Made by a program: the position numbers and the translations under genes. Shown here piece after piece: positions 57,846 to 64,000 of a DNA stretch of 64,000 nt. The stretch comes from Nemopilema nomurai (lineage: Eukaryota > Cnidaria > Scyphozoa > Rhizostomeae > Rhizostomatidae). Positions within the stretch are counted from its first letter, which is position 1. The number at the start of each line of letters is the position of its first letter. Below the pieces are notes generated by a model. The model was not told the DNA's origin. It made no database searches and saw only the letters and a program-made list of their open reading frames with translations. The stretch spans positions 434,001 through 498,000 of the forward strand of contig ML133422.1 in NCBI GenBank assembly GCA_003864495.1, given 5' to 3'.

Positions 57846-58037
57846 GTGTTGATGCTAAACGAAGCGTCAATTTTAGACCAAACTTTTTCCCCAGATTGAC
57901 TGGATGCTTTACTTTGTTACCAACATTGTTTTAGGGGGGAGGAGGGGGATTAACAGCTTGTGGCGTGTCAAAGAAATGAAAAATGCGAAAACCAGAGAAA
58001 ATACTGAGGTGTTCCAAGGACTTTTGGCAGGCATTGT
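57846..58037. repeat. palindromic unit, left copy, middle and right arm, family 2
   Basis: Shares gctaaacgaagcgtcaattt, a GGGGGGAGGAGGGGG tract and CTTTTGGCAGGCATTGT with the unit at 62241-62516, in the same orientation. The right flank is CTGAAATTT (inner side). Confidence 0.85.
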
Positions 58038-58345
58038 CTGAAATTTTTATTAAAAACTGTTAATAATGACCCCAAAACCATTATCAAACCATAGCTGATT
58101 TCATTTTTCAGGTTATTTTTTCAAATTTCCAAGCCAGTTTTAAACTATAGGGGTGTTCTTGATTCTTGAATACTAGCATACCGTGACCCCCCGGGGATCA
58201 ACTATGTTACCCATAAGCATCTATGAAGAATCAAATTTGCTTGGAAAAGTGATCTAGTTAGTTTTTGACGTACGTCAACTTGAGTATATTAGACTTATTA
58301 TGAAAAATTGCATAGTTAAAGGAGGCTAGAGTAGTAGCACTTTTA
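58038..58345. other. element B interior, upstream of the Rep gene
   Basis: No gene. A perfect 14-bp palindrome TTGACGTACGTCAA lies at about 58265-58278, a CRE-like word. It could be a promoter or replication site; this is inference. Confidence 0.4.
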
Positions 58346-59921
58346 TTGATAAGTCCTATTGAAAAGAGCTTCTTTATTGACTTATCTAGCTTCATTATGA
58401 AAATGTTTACTCAAAGGGAAACTGGAAATTGGGCATGGACAATGGACAAAAACATTTTAAGCTTGTTTCAGAATAAAAAAATTTTTTACGTGAGTAAAAC
58501 TTTGAGAAGCTCCAATAAACGTAAGCTGAGGCGTTTTGTGATCGAGGCTGTGTACAAAAGCGATCGAGGTAATAACTGCCAATTTTTTGCCAGTCGTGCA
58601 ATTTGAAAGTTTACGCAACATACTACGTTTATTGATATAGCAACTGGAACTAAATCTAACGAGGTGGAAGCACCAGAAAATCTTGGAAGACGTGTTGTGA
58701 GAAAAGTTTACCTGATTACATACAGTGATGCGGACACTAAAATCTTTGACCGCGAAAAGTTCTCCACAATCGTGGTAAATGCTTTTAACGAAAGCACCAA
58801 TGCTACTGTGGAGCAATGGGCATGCTGTATGGAGCAGCACAAGAATGGTGCATATCATTTCCATATGTGCGTCCTTCTCGACCGTATTCAAAGGTGGGTG
58901 AAGGTAAAAACGCATCTAAATGATCGCTACAAAATTACTGTTTACTTTTCTGGCCACAGTGGCTACCACACTGCCTTCAATTATGTTGCAAAGGAAGATG
59001 GGGCTTTTATTAAAAGCGAGCAACATCCTCATGTAGCAGCTCCAAAAACAGCAGAGGCTACAAGAGCTAAAAGAAATAAATGTACTAAAAGGTCCAAAAA
59101 ACCAAAGCGTTTATGTAATCCTGATGTTGCCAGGATGGCCATCATGCACAAAGTGCATTCTCGCTTGGAGCTGCTTGGCGTTGCAAGATCCTCTGTAGAC
59201 CAAGGGGACTCGCGTCTGTACGACTTTGTCCTAGGACGAAGCGAAAAGAAAATAAGGGAATTGATGGAGATGGCAAATGCGAAGCTACAAAGAGCAGGAA
59301 TGACAAGGGTGCAGATCTTGCAGCAACAGCTGGCTTCTCCTGTGTCTGCAAGGGGGAATGGCTCCAATGTGCCTTAGAAATACTGGAGAAAAATTCGATA
59401 GACCAACCTGTTTTTGCCGAGGCCATCTTAACGTTACTCGACAAAGGTCGTGGCAAGGGCCGAAATGTTTACATTTGTGGCCCAGCGAATTGCGGCAAAA
59501 CCTTTATCCTCGAACCAGTCAGGGTTGTTTATAACGCCTTTCTTTCTCCAGCGACATATTCCTATGCATGGCTTGGAGTCGAAGAAAAGGAGGTTATATT
59601 TCTCAATGATTTTAGATGGTCACCTGTCATACTTCCGTGAAGTGACATGCTGCAGTTGCTGTAAGGTGCAGTTGTCCACTTCACTGCTCCTAAGACATCC
59701 TATAGCAAGGATATCGAGCTCAGCCTTGACACTCCCGTCTTTGCCACTGCAAAAGCACCCATCACTTTCATCAAAGGCTCCATGTTTGATGAACGCGAGA
59801 CGAAAATGATGATCGTTCAATGGCGAGTCTTCAACTTCAGACATCAGTTCGAAGAGCGTGTGCAGAGAAGTGTTCCTTCCTGTGGGCATTGTTTTGCCAA
59901 ACTCGTTTTAGAGCGACAATA
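58346..59921 (+). pseudogene. HUH endonuclease - SF3 helicase (Rep-type) protein, broken
   Basis: A possible N-terminal extension (58346-58603) is in frame with the main block but separated by TGA at 58604. The HUH domain runs from ~58664 to 59000: VYLITYSDAD (motif 1), AYHFHMCVLL with the H-F-H metal site (residues 65-67) and FNYVAKEDG with Y107-x-x-K110, the single-Tyr nuclease motif. The first frame ends at 59377, where the reading shifts. The SF3 helicase follows: GPANCGKT (Walker A, 59479), YAWLGVEEKEVIFLNDF (Walker B region) and FATAKAPITF, ending CGHCFAKLVL, TAA at 59919. Two stops lie in the helicase. The order HUH then SF3 is that of CRESS-DNA and parvovirus-like Rep proteins, which nick and unwind DNA. 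No capsid gene is seen. Descent is undecided. Confidence 0.82.
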
Positions 59922-60633
59922 AAAAGTGACATCCACTGTCATTAATGATCGCATGCTTTGTTTTTTCTTGATTTACTATGCTGGATTGCTATTGTCTTCA
60001 ATAAAGTCTTGATACTTAACAAAGACCACCTAGGCAGTGGCAATGTCTCGAGCACATTCTTGTGCTGTGATGCATCCCCGAATGGTCGTCCAAATGGTAA
60101 ACCGTATGGTAAACCGTGGCACTTTTCCCCCATTTATTCATCAGCACGTGAACTATTTGTTCCCATCTTTTTATAGAAGTGGTGCTTCTACGAAACCTAC
60201 CCAGACATAAACTTTTCTTTAGAATATCTTCGCTTCGAGGGCAGAAATTTACGGAACTGTATGGTAAACCGTTGAGAATGAGGAAGCTTCTGAAGACATC
60301 AAATTTGAATTGCAAAAAGAGTAAACCGTGGACCATTTCTCGATTTTCTCGTTTCGCACTTATCAAAGCTACATCAAAGTTGACAATTACCTTCAAAAAA
60401 GCATTGCACCACTCCTTACTAAAATTTAAATCAGATTGCGAAAGTTTTTTGATGAAAATAAATATTGTGTACATGAGAAATTAAAGAATAAGTGGGAAAA
60501 ATGAAACAATTCTATTGTCACATGGCTGTCGGTGCGGAGGAGCAGCACCATGGAACGATTCTATTCATCTACTTTATTGGTTAGCGTTGCAATGCAAGAG
60601 CCATCAATCAGTATTAAACATTATAAAGTTAAT
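59922..60633. other. element B interior downstream of the Rep gene, with repeats
   Basis: An AATAAA signal at about 60000 follows the Rep stop. No other gene is seen before the Tc1 copy, apart from the repeated word described separately. Confidence 0.5.
60094..60329 (+). repeat. iteron-like ATGGTAAACCGT repeats
   Basis: ATGGTAAACCGT occurs at 60094-60105, immediately again at 60106-60117, and at 60261-60272; the shorter GTAAACCGT is at 60321-60329. All are in the same orientation, just 3' of the Rep gene. Repeated short words beside Rep genes are often Rep binding sites, but that is inference here. Confidence 0.5.
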
Positions 60634-61806
60634 CTAGTACTTTGTTCTGTGTCCTTCGTTACGTACAACCATTTTCAGGCGCTCGTGCATAGATTTTATC
60701 GTTGAATCGATGACAGAAGTATTGAAATTGGCAAGTGTCCTCAGTACCTTCTTTCTGAAGTCGTTGAAGTCCTCCTTCTCTATCCTTCCCCTAAGCGTTT
60801 CTTTAGTCATCTGTCGTTTTACGTTGTGAAATACATTCTCTATTGGATTCAAGTCTGGTGATCTCGAGGGTATTTTTACGACTTCTGCACCAATTTCGTT
60901 AAACATATCTTTGGCTATTCTGCTGTTTTGACTTGGGTCATTATCCATTACCAAAAGCAGTTTGTCCCTCTTTTGAGCGCATTCTAAAAGTACATGCTGT
61001 AAAGTAATTTCTGCAAACTTTGCAAACCACCTTCCATCCATCTTCTCGTATTCTTCAGCAATTACTCCTGAAGAAAATCCAACGCCCACCATGACATGCA
61101 ACCTCCGCCCCTCAGGTAGGCTTTTGCTTCCTTTTGTCGTATATTCCAGTCCCTCACTTGATTTTCTCCAGATTCTTCCACATGGCGACAATGCATCTCT
61201 GTAGGAATTCTGTTTGTGTACAAATGAAACTGCATCCAAATAAATGAGAACTTCGTCACACCAAAACCTTTCGTCGTGTGTTCGAAGGGCCTCTTTGGCA
61301 TAGCGAACTCTTTGTCTTCTATCTGCAGACGATAAGACTCCTTTGCGTCTCGTCCGTAAGCACTTTTACCCCGCTTGATTCAAAACTCTAACGAGTGTCC
61401 GATAGCTAACGTTGCGTGTTATTTCACTCTCCTTGGCTATATCCATCACTTTGATATTTGAATTTTCATTCCTCAATCGTTTGAATGTTCTAAGAAATCT
61501 TGCCCTTTCTCTTTTGTTCATAACTGATGGTCGTCCAGCTCGTTCTTTGTGTTGTTTCACCTGAAGACCTTCTCGAGAAATTCGTACAACACTGGAAGGA
61601 GATATTTTGCAAATATCAGCACCTTTCCGATACGATATTCCTCTCTCTAATCGTAGATAGTAGGCATATGCCCGTGTCTTTGCACTTATCTTTGTATGGA
61701 AGACCATCCTTGAAGCACCAAGAGTAATCCTCTGTATATGTGAGTCCTCACTTAGATCTGATTGCTCTAAATCTAGGGATTTTATACTTTTTTTCTCCAG
61801 AAACAC
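60634..61806 (-). pseudogene. Tc1-type transposase, 391 codons, one premature stop
   Basis: One frame from about 61806 to 60634. The N-terminus has paired HTH motifs (RGISYRKGADICKISPSSVV; RGRPSVMNKRE-like GRP linker). A single TAA at 61366-61368 replaces the codon after VLNQAG. The catalytic core follows: FWCDEVLIYLDAVSF (first Asp), LLLVMDNDPSQNS (second Asp) and RSPDLNPIENVFHNVK (Glu), with 34 residues between the last two, so DD34E. Length is normal. TIRs could not be identified confidently. It lies inside element B, so it arrived after or with it. Confidence 0.85.
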
Positions 61807-62240
61807 GTGTCGTATAATTAAATTCTATTCTATATTTAGACATATTTTGCAACAATCCATTGAAAAGCGACCAATGCACCCTTTCATACTTAGTGTGAAG
61901 TAATTTCAATCATAACAAAGAAAAATCATGTTTCTTTGAAATGACCTTTTTCCATATTCTATTAGCCAATTTATTCTAATTCGCCAAATTTATTTTATTC
62001 TTATTGGTGAATAGTTTTCCAAGCTTAAAATATGAATGAAAAGTCCCATGAGCATGAAGTGCTGTTTATTGCATCGAAAGGTGCCAAAACAAGCACTAAT
62101 TAGACCCAACCCCCTGAAACCCCTACTGGGTCTGAAAAAATTAAACTTTTTTTGCCAGAAATGGAATCAGCGCCATCGAAAACCCCATGTCAAATAGCCT
62201 TTATTTTTCAAAAATCCCCAGTTTTCGAAAAACAATTCAG
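61807..62240. other. element B interior, right end
   Basis: AT-rich, no gene recognised. Its last bases ...acaattcag mirror the bases after 58037. Confidence 0.4.
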
Positions 62241-62516
62241 ACAATGCCTGCCAAAATTGTTGGCACACTTACGACAATTCTTTGACTCGCGTTCACTTAT
62301 CCCCCTCCCCCCATCGAACAATGTTGTGTTGCTGCTAAACGAAGCGTCAATTTTAGACCAAGCTTTTTCCCCAGATTGACTGGATGCTTTACTTTGTTAC
62401 CAACATTGTTTAGGGGGGAGGAGGGGGATTAACAGCTTGTGGCGTGTCAAAGAAATGACAAATGCGAAAACCAGAGAAAATACTGAGGTGTTCCAAGGAC
62501 TTTTGGCAGGCATTGT
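62241..62516. repeat. palindromic end unit, right, family 2 (276 bp)
   Basis: Left arm ACAATGCCTGCCAAAATTG, GTTGGCACACTTACGAC, CCCCCTCCCCCC, ACAATGTTGTG. Right arm inverted: ACAATGCCTGCCAAAAGTCC, TTGGAACACC, CCCCCTCCTCCCCCC, ACAATGTTGG. It has the same order of blocks as family 1 with different spacers, so the fold rather than the spacer seems conserved. Confidence 0.87.
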
Positions 62517-63736
62517 AGGTTACATTGATTTCAAAGCCTCAAGTGGTTGGTTGACAAGATTCAAAGAACGACACAATCTTTCACAACACAAATTTGCGGA
62601 GAAACTGCTGATCAGTGGATACAGTGAAGTCTTGGAAAGAGCGGCTTGGCTCAATCATTTCTGGTTACGAAATGCAAGACATTTGGAACTTAGATGAGAC
62701 TGGCCTCATCTATCGTGCTCTTCCAGACAAATGCCTTTTTGCCAAATCAAAATGAAAGGTGGTAAAATCCAAAGAACGTCTGACTGTTGCCCTGATGACC
62801 TCTGCAACTGGAGAAAAGAAGAAACCAATAGTTATCGGAAAGTATGCCAATCCAAGGTGCTTGAAAAATGTCCACAGAGGACCTTCCTTGTCAATATTAC
62901 AGCCAAAAAAAGCATGATGACCTCCGACATTCTGCATAAGATCTTGAGTCAATTTAACAGGGAATGTAAAGCGAAAAAAAGATCAATTTTGTTGTTTCTC
63001 GACTCAGCTGGTTGCCATCCGTATGATTTGAAGGCACTACTCGAACGTCAAGCTCGGTTTTTTCCTTGCACATCTGAGTTGCAACCTCTTGATCTCGGCG
63101 TTATTCAAAACTTCAAAGTTCATTATAGAAAGCTACGCTTCATCATCACAATGACCTCAAGTGAAAGGAACGCCTCAGAGATCAGCAAATCACTTAACGT
63201 ATACAGGCAATGAATTGGGTGGGGGAAGCATAATGTTAAGGTGACGACCATCAGTAAGTGTTTCAATTCTGGGGGAATTTCCAGCAATACACTGATAGAA
63301 TACGAGGAGGCAGATTCCTTCAGTGACCTCGATGACATCGATGAAGATCTCGAAATTCTAATTAAAGAAGTTTCACCCGAAACCACCATCCCTCCATATA
63401 CATACCTGCTATCAGATACCGAGCTGCCTATATGCTACTGCATGGATAATGAAAAAGGAACTGCTAGTTTCTTTAGTGATAAATGGAGAAGTGGAAGTGG
63501 TTATATCAGATGATAATGATGATGATAATGATATACATGAAGCCACTCCGACCACCAGCTTGAAGAGCTATCACGATGTTGCAAGGTCGGTGAGAGACAA
63601 AGACGTTTTTCTCATCCAGCGTGGTCTTGCGACGATAGCAAGTGAATTCGCATGCCTCAGTAGTAAAGTTGCAGCACATGCACTGAAAAAGCAATCACAC
63701 CAGACGACACTTGAAGAGTACTTTTTACAACAATAA
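62517..63736 (+). pseudogene. pogo/Tigger transposase, DDE domain and C-terminus
   Basis: Begins GYIDFKASSGWLTRFKERHN (end of the CENP-B-type DNA-binding region). Catalytic motifs lie in alternating frames: DIWNLDETGLIYRALP (first Asp, about 62680), ILLFLDSAGCHP (second, about 62995) and ELQPLDLGVIQNFKVHYRKL (third, about 63080). The acidic C-terminal tail ends KSYHDVARSVRDKDVF, then HQTTLEEYFLQQ, TAA at 63734. Several frame changes, so dead. The right end of the element, GACTCTTGTTATTACGGAC inverted, stops at 63948 and is followed by TA. Confidence 0.8.
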
Positions 63737-63883
63737 AACTACAAACTAAAAAATGATAGAAAATTTATAAACTCCAGCACTACAAATCTCTGTTAACAAA
63801 ATTACACGATTGCTATTTATTAAAAAAACTTAATAATTTTTCAACCAATAAATTAGTGATTTTTTTCTTATCCCGCTATTACT

Positions 63884-63950
63884 GACTCTCGTTATTGAGG
63901 ACGCAACATTTTGGTCCTGATGGTGTCCGTAATAACAAGAGTCGACTGTA
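63884..63950. repeat. Tigger right terminus with internal inverted repeat
   Basis: GACTCTCGTTATTGAGGAC and its near-complement GTCCGTAATAACAAGAGTC form a hairpin. The outermost bases CGACTG at 63943-63948 are followed by TA, as expected for a pogo-type end (CAGTCG inverted) with TA duplication. The matching left end was not found in the window. Confidence 0.6.
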
Positions 63951-64000
63951 TCCTCTAGTTGTATGGATTTCCTCAATAAATCCCGTCCAAACAATTGCTT

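Larger units (their letters stand above)
57603..62516. mobile_element. composite element B: palindromic unit, HUH-SF3 Rep gene, palindromic unit
   Basis: Right unit 62241-62516 is intact; the left unit is 57846-58037 plus its left arm inverted at 57603-57675. Outer flanks: GAAAAGCT next to the left arm and AGGTTACATTG after the right unit. Joined as AAGCT|AGG they restore the Tigger frame (AAEKL-GYIDF). Inner flanks are TCTGAA and TTCAGA, inverted copies as in element A. The interior holds a HUH-SF3 gene and a Tc1 insertion. Ends are ACAATGCC...GGCATTGT, with either a TA duplication or insertion between T and A without duplication. Compared with element A the units share the layout but differ in sequence, so they are a second subfamily. 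Confidence 0.68.

Noticed and set aside
58457..59367. Minus-strand ORFs over the Rep gene
   Set aside because: Antisense shadows; the plus strand carries all HUH motifs.
58038..62240. A capsid gene that would make element B an endogenous virus
   Set aside because: I looked for further long frames between the Rep stop and the right unit and found only the Tc1 transposase; viral origin stays possible but unsupported here.

Overview
This is a transposon-dense, intron-containing, AT-rich animal window, most like an early-branching invertebrate. I favour a cnidarian because of the mix of THAP-type P elements, ISL2EU-type and Kolobok elements, BEL/Pao retroelements and helicase and DUF6589 relics, but the sequence does not prove it. 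Only one stretch looks like host coding sequence: an SR-type splicing factor (exons between about 21.8 and 27.6 kb). Nearly everything else is mobile DNA, much of it nested, and the nesting can be read from target-site duplications and interrupted reading frames.

Layout. 1-3.6 kb: a RecQ-like helicase relic (+) facing a DUF6589 relic (-). 3.8-5.9 kb: scraps, including a possible Kolobok fragment. 6.3-9.8 kb: an element bounded by two ~280-bp palindromic units around an SF3 (Rep-type) helicase relic, its right end amplified into three ~577-bp tandem copies. 11.3-16 kb: a THAP/P-type transposase relic facing an unassigned relic. 16.8-21.6 kb: a BEL/Pao DUF5641 relic split by a complete 4390-bp ISL2EU-like element (228-bp TIRs, AT duplication) with SAP-YqaJ-PHD and THAP-DDE genes. 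21.8-27.7 kb: SR-protein exons with MITEs. 28.2-40.3 kb: a 12-kb Kolobok element (TTAA duplication) with a THAP transposase gene and a P2X7-C-terminal-like gene, invaded by a hAT (8-bp duplication), a LINE and a tRNA-SINE. 40.45-44.93 kb: a second ISL2EU-like element, whose SAP-SWIM-YqaJ gene is intact. 45.9-57.15 kb: a BEL/Pao element (-) with a HIRAN-Gag-like 5' gene, its integrase split by a 6.2-kb P element. 57.5-63.95 kb: a pogo/Tigger element split by a second HUH-SF3 Rep element with the same palindromic units; this Rep element also holds a Tc1 element.

Most notable: two separate loci show the same architecture, namely palindromic ~280-bp unit, Rep-type gene, palindromic unit. In both, only the outer flanks read T...A, and in the second the split Tigger reading frame closes exactly when the whole block is removed. 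This argues that unit-Rep-unit moves as one element, a HUH/SF3 replicon with hairpin-like ends that I cannot match to a named transposon family. A second theme is that several DNA transposons here carry two convergent genes, a transposase or helicase plus an accessory gene.
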